A program made the translations under genes and the position numbers. A stretch of DNA of 64,000 bases from Pseudomonadota bacterium (GTDB lineage: Bacteria > Desulfobacterota > Binatia > Binatales > Binataceae), in the NCBI GenBank assembly GCA_021324755.1, contig JAJPIL010000009.1, positions 62,001-126,000 of the forward strand. The letters run 5' to 3'. The notes beneath the pieces are model-generated. The model was not told where the DNA came from and searched no databases. It saw nothing but the letters and a program-made list of their open reading frames with translations. Each line of letters opens with the position of its first letter. The first letter of the stretch is position 1. This document shows, one piece after another, positions 26,728-35,761 of this stretch.

Positions 26728-27030
26728 GTGGTTATCTGGACTAATTTCGTATTAACCGTAACCCAAATGCTGCAGATGATCCTGCAGCTTTATTTGTGGG
26801 TCGTTATCATTGCGGTGGTGCTCAGCTGGATCGAGCCCAACCCGTACAACCCGATAGTACGAGCGATTTACGGGCTGACCGATCCGGTCTTCGATTGGGT
26901 TCGCCGACACATCCCGGTTATATTCGGAGGCATCGACTTCTCGCCGATGGTCGTATTTCTGGCGATCTACTTCGCGCAATCGTTTCTTATCCCCACAGTA
27001 AGGCACATAGCTATCTACGGCTTTAACTAG
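26728..27030 (+). CDS. yggT: YggT-family membrane protein
   Basis: A 100-residue protein with two hydrophobic helices joined by a conserved loop. The first helix ends in VLSWIEPNPYNPIVRAIYGLTDP, the classic YggT signature, followed by a segment before the second helix. Family members are linked to osmotic shock tolerance and to chloroplast CCB3-type proteins, but the molecular role is unknown. Start GTG at 26728. It is the third gene of yggS-proC-yggT. Confidence 0.9.
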   Translation: MVIWTNFVLTVTQMLQMILQLYLWVVIIAVVLSWIEPNPYNPIVRAIYGLTDPVFDWVRRHIPVIFGGIDFSPMVVFLAIYFAQSFLIPTVRHIAIYGFN

Positions 27031-27202
27031 TTAGGCGTGAAGTCTTGGCTTCGATTGCGGTCGGTTTGGCCTCGCCTGCTTTCGCGTTGCGGCTATCGGA
27101 AGTGGAAGTCTTAGTAAACAGCGGCGCTTCGTGTGCGCAGTCAGAGGACCGAGGCCACGATGATGTACGCTGGCAGCCACGCAAGCTTGGGAGATCGTTG
27201 CG

Positions 27203-28033
27203 GTGACAGAAGTTTTGGTAGGACTTCTCATTTTGGCGCTGGTCGCGGGTTTCGTCGGCGCATTATCTGGTCTGGGCGGCGGAGTTTTTATTGTCCCAGC
27301 GCTGGTGATCATAGCTCACGTCCCAATGTACCAGGCCGTGGCTGCAAGTCTGATGTCGGTGGTCGCGACGAGCGCGGGCGCGAGCGTCGCTTTTGTGCGC
27401 GACGGATGGACCAACCTCAGGGTCGCGATGGTGCTGGAGTGCGCGACGGTAACCGGTGCGGTGGTGGGGGCGTTTGTGGCTGGCTACGTGCCGCCTTGGA
27501 TTCTTGAACTGCTGTTCGCACTCACTATGCTTCAGTCCGCATACTTTTCGATGCGCAAACAAGACGAAAACGTTCTTGCCCAATGCGACGCTCTTGCGCG
27601 GCGACTGCGGCTTGGCGGTCAGTTTCCGTCGCCTGCAAGCGAAAAGCCGGTAAAGTACGGAGTGGAAAACGTTCCGGCTGGGGCGCTGCTGATGCTTCTG
27701 GCGGGGATCATGTCTGGATTGCTCGGGATCGGGGCTGGAGCGCTTAAGGTTTTGGCGATGGACTCGGTCATGCACCTGCCGCTTAAGGTCTCCAGCGCCA
27801 CGAGCAACTTTATGATCGGCGTTACGGCCGGCGCCGGAGCGTTGGTATTTCTTTCGCGCGGAGACGTGCCAACGGTGATCGCGGCTCCCGTCGCGTTGGG
27901 CGTCACTGCTGGCGCTCTTGCTGGAAGCCGAGTGTTAGCGTGGGCCGACGTCAAATGGCTGCGAAAAGGGTTCGTTGTTCTACAGCTACTGATAGCGCTG
28001 GAAATGGCCTGGCGCGCTTTTGCTTCAGCTTAA
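27203..28033 (+). CDS. TauE/SafE-family sulfite/anion exporter
   Basis: A 276-residue membrane protein with about eight helices in two halves. Each half has the family's Gly-rich motif: FVGALSGLGGGVFIVPAL in the first and GIMSGLLGIGAGALKVLAMD in the second. Members export sulfite, sulfoacetate or related organosulfur anions. Start GTG at 27203. It precedes a DUF1634 gene by 25 bp and a persulfide-dioxygenase/rhodanese gene by 560 bp, which supports a sulfur-related role. Confidence 0.9.
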   Translation: MTEVLVGLLILALVAGFVGALSGLGGGVFIVPALVIIAHVPMYQAVAASLMSVVATSAGASVAFVRDGWTNLRVAMVLECATVTGAVVGAFVAGYVPPWILELLFALTMLQSAYFSMRKQDENVLAQCDALARRLRLGGQFPSPASEKPVKYGVENVPAGALLMLLAGIMSGLLGIGAGALKVLAMDSVMHLPLKVSSATSNFMIGVTAGAGALVFLSRGDVPTVIAAPVALGVTAGALAGSRVLAWADVKWLRKGFVVLQLLIALEMAWRAFASA

Positions 28034-28058
28034 ACCGAAAAGATAGGACGTCTCAGGG

Positions 28059-28460
28059 ATGGTGGGCGACGCTAAAAATCGCAGTGAAGAGGAGATTTTG
28101 CGGCTTTGGACCCCCATTTTACTGCGTACCATCCTGATTGCATCAACCGTGGTGTTGGTCGCCGGTCTACTACTCGCCATAGTTAGACCCTCGAACTATT
28201 ACGTCGAAAACTTTCACAATATCCAGCGCGGCGTGACCCGACATTCGGTGCCCCTGAGCAAAACGTTCTACAGGGCGCTTCGAGGCGACCCCCAGGCTTT
28301 GATGACGCTCGGGCTGATGATCCTTACGCTCGTGCCTCTGGCACGGGTGCTATTCTGCTTCCTGCTGTTCGTCAAGGAAAAGGACTGGATCTACGTGATT
28401 TTTACCGCTTACGTTCTGCTAGGGCTTTTTATCGGCGTCGCTTTAGGAAAAATAGGATAA
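28059..28460 (+). CDS. DUF1634-family membrane protein
   Basis: A 133-residue protein with three hydrophobic segments (about 22-42, 85-105 and 108-128). DUF1634 proteins are very often encoded next to TauE/SafE permeases, exactly as here at 25 bp, and may be an accessory subunit; function is unproven. A conserved-looking FHNIQRGV segment lies between the first and second helices. Start ATG at 28059. Confidence 0.82.
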   Translation: MVGDAKNRSEEEILRLWTPILLRTILIASTVVLVAGLLLAIVRPSNYYVENFHNIQRGVTRHSVPLSKTFYRALRGDPQALMTLGLMILTLVPLARVLFCFLLFVKEKDWIYVIFTAYVLLGLFIGVALGKIG

Positions 28461-28593
28461 AGACTCTGGCGCGAGCCGCTTAAAAGTTCTCTTTCCCGAA
28501 TACCTCGTCGTTGGCCTCTCTGCGCGCTAAACTCTTATTAACAGCCGCTCTGAGAGTTGCTGAGCTTGAGCTTTCCCGACGCTTGGCCCATTA

Positions 28594-29670
28594 ATGGCGG
28601 CGAGCCAATTCAAGGCGGAGGCATTGGGGGATATGATTTTTCGGGAACTTAATCAGTCGAGCTGCAAAACTTATTTGGTTGCGTGCGAGAGCACGCGTTC
28701 CGCGGCACTGATCGATCCCATCAAAGAAGAAGTGGGACGCTATGCCGCCGTGCTCGCCTACCACGGCCTCAAACTTCAGTACTCGATAGATACGCACACG
28801 CATGCCGACCATCGCTCGGGCGTTCACGACCTCAAAGAGTTACTCGGGGGACACGTCGTGATGCACGAGCGAGCGCCGTCGCCGCGGGTAGATCTGCACG
28901 TCCACGACGGCGACCGCTTACTTCTGGGCGAGCTCGAGCTAAAGATTCTGTACACGCCAGGTCACACTCCTGACTCGATATCCGTGTTTTTGGGCGACCG
29001 AGTGTTGACCGGCGACACGCTGCTGATTGGCGGGACCGGTCGGACCGACTTCGCCGGCGGAGACCCAGGTGCTCAGTACGACAGCATCACGGAAAAGCTA
29101 TTCTCTCTACCAGACGACACCGTTGTTTACCCTGCTCATGATTATCGAGGACGCACGTCGACTACGATCGGCACCGAAAAGCGCACGAATCCCAGAATCG
29201 CCGGCAAGAGCCGCGAACAATATATCGAGCTTATGAACAACTTGGGCCTTCCGTTGCCGGACAAAATTCAGGCCGTGCTCCAACCTAACCAGTGCGGGTT
29301 AGACGCAAACGTTATTCCGTTCCCCAGCCTGGAGCAGCTAAACCAGGTGCGCGAAATTAGCCCGATCGAACTTGCGCGGCGCCTCAACGAGCCGCATCCA
29401 CCAGTCGTACTTGACGTGCGCGAAGAGCATGAGGTCTACCACGGAGAGCTGGGCCGAATCCCGGGATGCCACCACATACCTCTCAAGGAGCTGCCGACGC
29501 GCCGCCAGGAACTCGAGCAGTTTAAAGACAAGGTAATTGTCACTGTGTGCCGTGCAGGCGTACGCAGCGCGATCGCTGCCGCATTGCTCAAGAGCTACGG
29601 CTTCGAGGCGTACAACCTAAGCGGCGGAATGGTCGATTGGAAGGCCGCAGGATTCCCGGCGATAAGCTGA
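28594..29670 (+). CDS. Persulfide dioxygenase-like MBL protein fused to rhodanese
   Basis: A 358-residue cytoplasmic two-domain enzyme. Residues 1-245 form a metallo-beta-lactamase fold of the ETHE1/Blh type: THTHADHRSG is the HxHxDH site, VLTGDTLLIGGTGRTDFAGG and YPAHDYRGRTSTTIGTEK supply further ligands. Residues about 260-358 form a rhodanese domain with the active-site Cys in TVCRAGVRSA. Persulfide dioxygenase oxidises glutathione persulfide to sulfite; a rhodanese fusion can shuttle the sulfane sulfur to or from thiosulfate. The nearby TauE-like exporter could remove the sulfite produced. Start ATG at 28594. Confidence 0.9.
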   Translation: MAASQFKAEALGDMIFRELNQSSCKTYLVACESTRSAALIDPIKEEVGRYAAVLAYHGLKLQYSIDTHTHADHRSGVHDLKELLGGHVVMHERAPSPRVDLHVHDGDRLLLGELELKILYTPGHTPDSISVFLGDRVLTGDTLLIGGTGRTDFAGGDPGAQYDSITEKLFSLPDDTVVYPAHDYRGRTSTTIGTEKRTNPRIAGKSREQYIELMNNLGLPLPDKIQAVLQPNQCGLDANVIPFPSLEQLNQVREISPIELARRLNEPHPPVVLDVREEHEVYHGELGRIPGCHHIPLKELPTRRQELEQFKDKVIVTVCRAGVRSAIAAALLKSYGFEAYNLSGGMVDWKAAGFPAIS

Positions 29671-29862
29671 TTTCGATGCACCCAAGCAAAGCGTGGGCAT
29701 TTCGCTGACCGCAAAAATACCGAGCTAACTTTTACTTCAAGCTGTACCAGGGCTGCCAATCGTGCCAGCTTCGTCCGCGCCCACGCTGAATGAAGGCCAC
29801 GAGGACTAGCTTAGCCTACGGCGTGGAGGTCCAAGCTGCCACACGCCCAGGCTAGTCTCCGG

Positions 29863-31050
29863 TCAATGGGAGCCGACGCGGCTCTGCGTGCCGTCGCGCA
29901 TGATGGGCTGTACCCTTTCGCCCTCGCGAGCGCTTTGACCGACATTCATCGCAATAAGTTCATTGCCCGTCAACCCACGGGTAATTTCTACCACGCGGCC
30001 GTCGTCATAACCCAGTTGAACCTCGACGAGATGAAGCCGGTCGTTCGCCACGGTTGGCACGAAAACCTTCCCGTCGTTAAAAATGAGGATGTCGTCTGGC
30101 ACCTGCGGAACTTTGGTCGGCACCGACACTTGAATCGTCATCTCGGCATACATCCCGGGCAGCAAAGCATGGTCAGGATTCTTCAGGTCAACCTCCACCA
30201 GCATCGTGCGCGTGGCACCCATCAAGGCAGCCGGATGGCGCGTAACCTTGCCTTTGTACTCCCGCCCCGGGTACTCAGCGACCGTCACTACCGCAGGGTC
30301 ACCGTCTTTAATGAAGGTTGCGGAGCTCTGAGGCACATAGGCGTAGACGCGCACCGTGTCCAGCGTGGCAAGCGTGTACAGAGGGCTTGGGCTCGCGGCT
30401 GTAGCTGAGACCAGCGGGGCCGACGAGGCGGCAGCGCTCGATTGTGCCACCAATATGCCCGGGTCAACGTGACGCGCGGTAATCATTCCCGAGAAAGGTG
30501 CGCGTACCTCCTCGTACTTGGTGAGGTCCTGGAGTTGCTCGAGCGTAGCTTTGGCCTGTAGGAAATTTGCCGCGGCTTGGTCGGCATCCTGCTGCGATAT
30601 TACTTGCTGCTTGAGCAGCGCCTGATAGCGATCATTGGTGATTTTCATGATCTTGTAATTGGCCAGCGCGTTGGCCATCTGCTTGTTCAATTCGGGCACC
30701 TCGATCACCGCAAGCAGCTGGCCGGCCTTTACCCAGTCGCCCTTATCGACGAGCATCTTTGCGACAAAACCGCTGATTTTGGCGTATATAGGCGATTCCA
30801 AATAGCCATGGATCTCAGCCGGCAACTTTACCGCCCGCACCCCTGCTTTGACCGCCACCGGTTTGACCAGTACTTTCGGACCCTTCTCGATCTCCTCTGA
30901 GCGAATCTGTTGCTGGGTACGCAACAATTGTTCTCGTGCGCGGACGATACTCACGGTTACGCCAACAACTACAACTGTCGCCACAACCCAGCCGATCACC
31001 ATCCACCGACTGCTCTTAGGTTTAATTTCAAGTACCGGTTCGGTATTCAT
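29863..31050 (-). CDS. RND-pump periplasmic adaptor (membrane fusion protein)
   Basis: A 395-residue HlyD/AcrA-like adaptor. One N-terminal membrane helix (about 17-38) anchors it. The lipoyl domain carries KISGFVAKMLVDKGDWVKAGQLLA and, after an alpha-hairpin of about 60 residues, YEEVRAPFSGMITARHVDPG. Beta-barrel and membrane-proximal domains follow (PVTVAEYPG-like VVTVAEYPGREYKGKV). It is downstream of the RND permease gene by 32 bp on the same strand, so the two form one operon; no TolC-like gene is present. No lipobox is visible. Confidence 0.92.
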   Translation of the reverse strand: MNTEPVLEIKPKSSRWMVIGWVVATVVVVGVTVSIVRAREQLLRTQQQIRSEEIEKGPKVLVKPVAVKAGVRAVKLPAEIHGYLESPIYAKISGFVAKMLVDKGDWVKAGQLLAVIEVPELNKQMANALANYKIMKITNDRYQALLKQQVISQQDADQAAANFLQAKATLEQLQDLTKYEEVRAPFSGMITARHVDPGILVAQSSAAASSAPLVSATAASPSPLYTLATLDTVRVYAYVPQSSATFIKDGDPAVVTVAEYPGREYKGKVTRHPAALMGATRTMLVEVDLKNPDHALLPGMYAEMTIQVSVPTKVPQVPDDILIFNDGKVFVPTVANDRLHLVEVQLGYDDGRVVEITRGLTGNELIAMNVGQSAREGERVQPIMRDGTQSRVGSH

Positions 31051-31082
31051 AACGATTTACGCGCTCGCTACCCGTACAGTTT

Positions 31083-34000
31083 TTAGTCACCCTCGGATTG
31101 TGCCGCGAAGGCCGCGATCTCGGCGTCGCGCTGATGCTTGCGCATCCGCTCCGTGCTAAACAGCGAATAAACGGTCGGGACGACGAACAATGTCATCAAG
31201 GTGGCCGCGATAAGGCCGCCTATGAGAGCGATTCCCAGTGGCGCGTTCTGCTCTCCAGCCTCGCCGAGCGCCAGCGCCGTGGGCAACATTCCAAGGAACA
31301 TCGCCAGCGCGGTCATCAGAACGGGCCTAAGCCTTATTCTACCGGCCTCGATCGCAGCCCTGACCGCGTCGTAGCCCTGTTCTCGCAGGTCGTTGGCAAA
31401 CGTGATCACCAAGTTGCCGTTCGCAACACCGACACCGACCGCCATCACGGCTCCCATCAAAGATTCGACATTAAGAGTCGTATGGGTAAGCACGAGCATC
31501 CAGAGCACGCCAGCAAGCGCGCCAGGCACTGCGACGATAATAATAAACGGGTCAACCCAACTCTGAAAGTTGGTAACCATCAGCAGGTAGACCAAGATGA
31601 CCGCAAGGACAAGGCCCATCTCCAAGCCGGAGAAGGATTCCCGCATTGCCTGGCTCTGCCCTCTTATTGCAATACGCACGCCGCGCGGCAGTTTGCCCAG
31701 GCTTGCAATAGCCTTTTCGACGTCGTCGGTTACGCCGCCAAGGTCTCTACCTTCGACTTCGCAGTCAACGTCGATCACGCGCTGGACGCTGTAATGGTTG
31801 ATAACCCACGGCTGGCGCTCGTGTCGGATCGATGCGACATTTGCCAGAAACTGCGTGGACTGACCCGTGCCGTCGGTGCGCGAAGGAGTCAACGGCGTGT
31901 TGCTCAGCGCCTGGAGCGAATCGAGTAGCTGAATCGGTGTCTCGACAGCGACGGTGTAGTTTACTGAGTTTTGCGGGTTGAGCCAAAAGTTGGGAGAAAA
32001 CTGAGAGCTCGAGCTAAGCGAGGTCAGCAAACTTGTGGCAACGTCGTTCTCGGTAAGGCCGAGCTGTAGCGCCTTGGTCCGGTCAACGTAAACCCCCAGC
32101 GTCGGGTAATCCATCACTTGCGCGATTCGTACGTCCGACGTGCCCGGGATCGCTTCGATCTTCCGCTTTAGTTCGCGAGCGATTTTGTAGCCAACAGACA
32201 GGTCGTTGCTTTCAACCTGGACGTCGATCGGCGCTGGAAGCCCAAAGTTGAGAACCTGGTTCACGATATCCGCCGCTTGAAAGTACGAGATAACGTCAGG
32301 AAACTCGTCATGAAGCATGCGCCTGATTCGGCTGATATAGCCCGCCGTGGGATGGTGACCGGGACGCAGCGAAATCAGTACGTCTGCGTCCTGCGAACCG
32401 ATACTGTCGGTCTGGTAAAAGGCAAGATTGTAAGAAATCGGGAGACCGATGTTGTCGACGATATTGCCCAGCTCGTTGGGAGGGATGAGCTGCTGAATTC
32501 TGCGCTCGATCGCATCGACCACGCGCTCGGTCTCCTCAATTCTCATGCCCGGGGTGGTTCGCAGATGGAGCTTCATCATGCCCGCGTCAGCCTTCGGGAA
32601 GAAGTCGACGCCGATAACTTTCAGCAACCCGGTCGAGGCGATAATCACGAGCGTCACGCACCCGAGCACCCAGGCGCGCGCTGCTATAATTCGCGCAAGC
32701 ACGCGGGCGTAAGCGTCACGCATTCGGTTGAAATAATAGTCGCGAATCCGATTGAAGGTCGGCCAAAAGCCCCGCGCCCCTTCGCCTTCGTGCTCTTTAC
32801 GAATCAGGTATCGAGCCATGGTGGTGACCAGCGTTCTTGAAAGCAGGTAGGAGGTAAGCATCGAGTACACCACCGACAAAGCCAGGGGCAAAAACAGGTA
32901 TTTGGCGACGCCCTGGAGCAGCACGATCGGGAAAAAGACGATACAGATAGCTAGCGTGCCGACGAAAGCCGGGGCAGCAATCTGACGCGCGCCGTCCAAA
33001 ATGGCAACCTCGAGAACCTTACCCATGGCGAAGTTGCGGTGGATATTCTCCACCTCGACCGTGGCGTCGTCGACTAACATTCCGATCGCCAAGGCCAGCC
33101 CACCAAGGCTCATCAGATTGATCGTCTGGCCGGTAAGATAGAGGCCCACGATCGCGGTCATGATGCACAAGGGAATCGATACAATCACGATCAACGTGCT
33201 GCGCCAGGATCCGATGAACAGGAGCACCATCAGGGCCACCAACAACGCTGCCAAGCCTGCCTCGACCACCACGCCCTTGAGCGCTCCGCGTACAAAGACC
33301 GACTGGTCGAAGTCGACCGACACCTTCAACCCTTTTGGCGCCGTCGCAAGAATCAAAGGTATCGCTGCACGCGCCTCATTTACCACGCGTAGAGTCGAAG
33401 CGGCAGCGTGCTTGAAAATCGACATGTAGGTGGCGCGCCGACGGTTGACGCGGACGATGTTGGTCTGCGGCGCGTGGCTATCGGTGACCGAGCCGATATC
33501 GCCCATGAACACAGTACTGGTTCCAACTACCTTCACGGGAAGGCGATTAAAATCCTCGACCGTGGGCGGGTTTCCGTTGAGAATGACGTTGTACTCGTAA
33601 TTGCCGATGCGCGCGATACCACCCGGTAAAATCACGTTCGCCTGCTGCAGCGCGTTCACGACGTCCTGAGGAGAAAGGCCCTTGGCGTAAAGGAGAGAGG
33701 GATTGATGTTGACCATCACCTGGCGCTGAGTGCCGCCGAACGGAGCAGGCGAGGAGAGCCCTCGGATGCTGAACAAACGAACGCGCGCGAAGTTAAGCCC
33801 GTAGTCCCACAGCTCCTGCTCTGAAAGCGTGTCACTCCAGACCGTGAACTGCGCAACAGGCACGTTTGCGGCGTTATAATCGACTATCGTCGGTGGAAAC
33901 GTGCCAGGAGGAGCGATGCGCAAAAGGGTCTCGGAGATCGCGCTTATCTGAGCGATGCCCTCGCCCACGCTCACGTCGGGGTGGAAATATATCCTAATCA

Positions 34001-34271
34001 GCCCGATTCCGCTTAGACACTCCGACTCCATATGCTCGATGCCGTTGACGGTGGTCGCGTAAGCGCGCTCGGCGATAAGCACGATACGGCGCTCCATGTC
34101 TAGTGCCGACAACCCTGGGTAGCTCCAAACAGTGATTACGACCGGGATATTGATGGCCGGAAAGATGTCGAAACTCATGCGCGTAAGCGCTACAATGCCC
34201 ATCAATACCATTAAAATCGCCAGCACGGCGGTCGAAAGGGGTCGGCGTAACGCCAGACGAACTATCCACAT
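31083..34271 (-). CDS. RND efflux permease, AcrB-like
   Basis: A 1062-residue, 12-helix inner-membrane pump with two large periplasmic loops. The start is a standard MWIVRLALRRPLSTAVLA, and TM4 retains the paired proton-relay Asp in LAIGMLVDDATVEVENIHR. TM10, however, reads MAVGVGVANGNLVITFANDL, so the Lys expected by alignment with AcrB Lys940 is Ala. The TM11 block RLRPVLMTALAMFLGMLP is normal. The pump therefore belongs to a variant subfamily, and its coupling or substrate may differ. It is co-transcribed with the adaptor gene downstream. Substrates are unknown. Confidence 0.94.
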   Translation of the reverse strand: MWIVRLALRRPLSTAVLAILMVLMGIVALTRMSFDIFPAINIPVVITVWSYPGLSALDMERRIVLIAERAYATTVNGIEHMESECLSGIGLIRIYFHPDVSVGEGIAQISAISETLLRIAPPGTFPPTIVDYNAANVPVAQFTVWSDTLSEQELWDYGLNFARVRLFSIRGLSSPAPFGGTQRQVMVNINPSLLYAKGLSPQDVVNALQQANVILPGGIARIGNYEYNVILNGNPPTVEDFNRLPVKVVGTSTVFMGDIGSVTDSHAPQTNIVRVNRRRATYMSIFKHAAASTLRVVNEARAAIPLILATAPKGLKVSVDFDQSVFVRGALKGVVVEAGLAALLVALMVLLFIGSWRSTLIVIVSIPLCIMTAIVGLYLTGQTINLMSLGGLALAIGMLVDDATVEVENIHRNFAMGKVLEVAILDGARQIAAPAFVGTLAICIVFFPIVLLQGVAKYLFLPLALSVVYSMLTSYLLSRTLVTTMARYLIRKEHEGEGARGFWPTFNRIRDYYFNRMRDAYARVLARIIAARAWVLGCVTLVIIASTGLLKVIGVDFFPKADAGMMKLHLRTTPGMRIEETERVVDAIERRIQQLIPPNELGNIVDNIGLPISYNLAFYQTDSIGSQDADVLISLRPGHHPTAGYISRIRRMLHDEFPDVISYFQAADIVNQVLNFGLPAPIDVQVESNDLSVGYKIARELKRKIEAIPGTSDVRIAQVMDYPTLGVYVDRTKALQLGLTENDVATSLLTSLSSSSQFSPNFWLNPQNSVNYTVAVETPIQLLDSLQALSNTPLTPSRTDGTGQSTQFLANVASIRHERQPWVINHYSVQRVIDVDCEVEGRDLGGVTDDVEKAIASLGKLPRGVRIAIRGQSQAMRESFSGLEMGLVLAVILVYLLMVTNFQSWVDPFIIIVAVPGALAGVLWMLVLTHTTLNVESLMGAVMAVGVGVANGNLVITFANDLREQGYDAVRAAIEAGRIRLRPVLMTALAMFLGMLPTALALGEAGEQNAPLGIALIGGLIAATLMTLFVVPTVYSLFSTERMRKHQRDAEIAAFAAQSEGD

Positions 34272-34457
34272 AGGCTCAACGCACTTTTACGGGAGAGTTT
34301 CATGACCGGCGGTCACAAAATGCAAGCGTAGCCGAGACCGAACCGAAGCGCAATTGCGCGCGTACAAGCGTAGTCCGGCTAGTGATTTCTTTTCGTAGCA
34401 TGCTACGATACTGGAACTTGCCCCGGGAATCGGAAAATGCCAAAAGTTACTGTTGCG

Positions 34458-34535
34458 GGGTCGTAGTTCAGCCCGGTTAGAACGCCGGCCTGTCACGTCG
34501 GAAGTCGTGGGTTCAAATCCCATCGGCCCCGCCAT
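34458..34535 (+). tRNA. tRNA-Asp (GTC)
   Basis: A cloverleaf with acceptor stem GGGGTCG/CGGCCCC (34458-34464 with 34525-34531, one G-U pair), discriminator G at 34532 and encoded CCA at 34533-34535. The anticodon stem pairs 34486-34490 with 34498-34502 around a CTGTCAC loop; anticodon GTC is at 34493-34495. The T-loop is GGTTCAAATCC at 34511-34521. It precedes rplM by 125 bp on the same strand. Confidence 0.97.
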
Positions 34536-34661
34536 AAAATAATATGACGCGAAAGCGGCTGAAACGTCCGAATGTCAAAACGCCGCTTTAGTTTCCTAAC
34601 GCCAAAAGCTCTAACGAGAAGGCATACACTTCAGGGTATCGTCGTTCGCAGGAAATAAAAG

Positions 34662-35129
34662 GTGAAGCTTACGGAACAAACAAAGAGTTTGTCTCGGCAA
34701 GAGGCGCTTGATAGTCGCAGATGGTTGCTGGTCGATGCTGCCGGATGCACACTTGGGCGCCTTGCCACGAGGGTTGCAGCTTTGTTGCGAGGTAAACATC
34801 GACCAGATTTTACTCCCAACCAAGACTGCGGCGATTTCGTGGTCGTAATCAACGCAGAGAAAGTGCAGCTTACGGGCGACAAGCTCAAAAGCAAAATTTA
34901 CTACCGGCACACTGGTTATCCTGGCGGAATTCGCCAATTCACCGCCGAAGAAATACTTAAGTCAAAACCGGAACGGCTAATCGAGATGGCGGTTCGCGGG
35001 ATGCTTCCTAAAAATCGGCTCGGGCGTCGCCTATATACGAAGCTTAAGGTTTACCCTGGCAGCGAACATCCGCATACAGCTCAAAACCCCATTCCAATCG
35101 ACATAAGGGCCAGTGGCCTGGTTCCTTAA
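34662..35129 (+). CDS. rplM: 50S ribosomal protein L13
   Basis: A 155-residue ribosomal protein of the large subunit. Conserved blocks are [49 protein letters not shown] and [20 protein letters not shown], with HPHTAQNP near the end. It starts with GTG at 34662, preceded by AGGA. It precedes rpsI by about 30 bp in the universal rplM-rpsI operon, and argC follows, as in several deltaproteobacterial genomes. Confidence 0.98.
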   Translation: MKLTEQTKSLSRQEALDSRRWLLVDAAGCTLGRLATRVAALLRGKHRPDFTPNQDCGDFVVVINAEKVQLTGDKLKSKIYYRHTGYPGGIRQFTAEEILKSKPERLIEMAVRGMLPKNRLGRRLYTKLKVYPGSEHPHTAQNPIPIDIRASGLVP

Positions 35130-35158
35130 CATCAACTTGATTGAACGGTTCAGCAGAG

Positions 35159-35557
35159 ATGGCAGAGAGTGCGTCGGTCATTTGGGCAACTGGGAAACGC
35201 AAGACCGCCGTTGCGCGCGTCCGGCTAATCCCTGGCACTGGAACAATCCGCATAAACGACCGAAGCTTTGAGGATTACTTTCCGCGTGAGACCTCGCGGA
35301 TGAAAATCCTCGAGCCTTTCGAGATAACCGAAACCGTTGGCCAATACGACGTTTTGGCCAATGTGCGAGGCGGGGGTATCTCCGCGCAGGCAAGCGCTGT
35401 TCAACTCGGAATATCCCGCGCGCTGGTGAAGGTTGCGGAAAGCCTGCGTCCCGCGTTGAGAAAGGCGGGTTTGCTCACTCGAGACCCGCGCGAAGTCGAA
35501 CGAAAAAAATACGGCCGACACAAGGCGCGCAAGCGGCCTCAATACTCCAAGCGCTAA
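35159..35557 (+). CDS. rpsI: 30S ribosomal protein S9
   Basis: A 132-residue small-subunit protein at the decoding centre. Conserved blocks are [40 protein letters not shown] and [27 protein letters not shown], where the final Arg contacts P-site tRNA. The ATG at 35159 is preferred over an in-frame TTG six codons earlier. Operon partner of rplM. Confidence 0.98.
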   Translation: MAESASVIWATGKRKTAVARVRLIPGTGTIRINDRSFEDYFPRETSRMKILEPFEITETVGQYDVLANVRGGGISAQASAVQLGISRALVKVAESLRPALRKAGLLTRDPREVERKKYGRHKARKRPQYSKR

Positions 35558-35761
35558 TTCATCAGTAAAAGGCCGCGCAATGATCGCCGCTCACTTAAGC
35601 TCCAGACCCGAGGGTGCAATCTCCGACCGATCGCTCGCGTCTGCGTGCCCAACGACCGATAACTCCCGATCGTCACTTCCGGCTTTCGTCCGCGCAGCAT
35701 AACCTTTTGCAAACGACCGCTTTATTAACGGTACTTACGAGAAGCAAATTTTTTTAAGGAA

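Noticed and set aside
34287..34535. Minus-strand open frame of 82 residues starting AGPMGFEPTTSDVTGRRS
   Set aside because: It is the antisense of the tRNA-Asp gene. This MGFEPTTSDVTGRRSN-type translation is a well-known spurious product seen opposite tRNAs.
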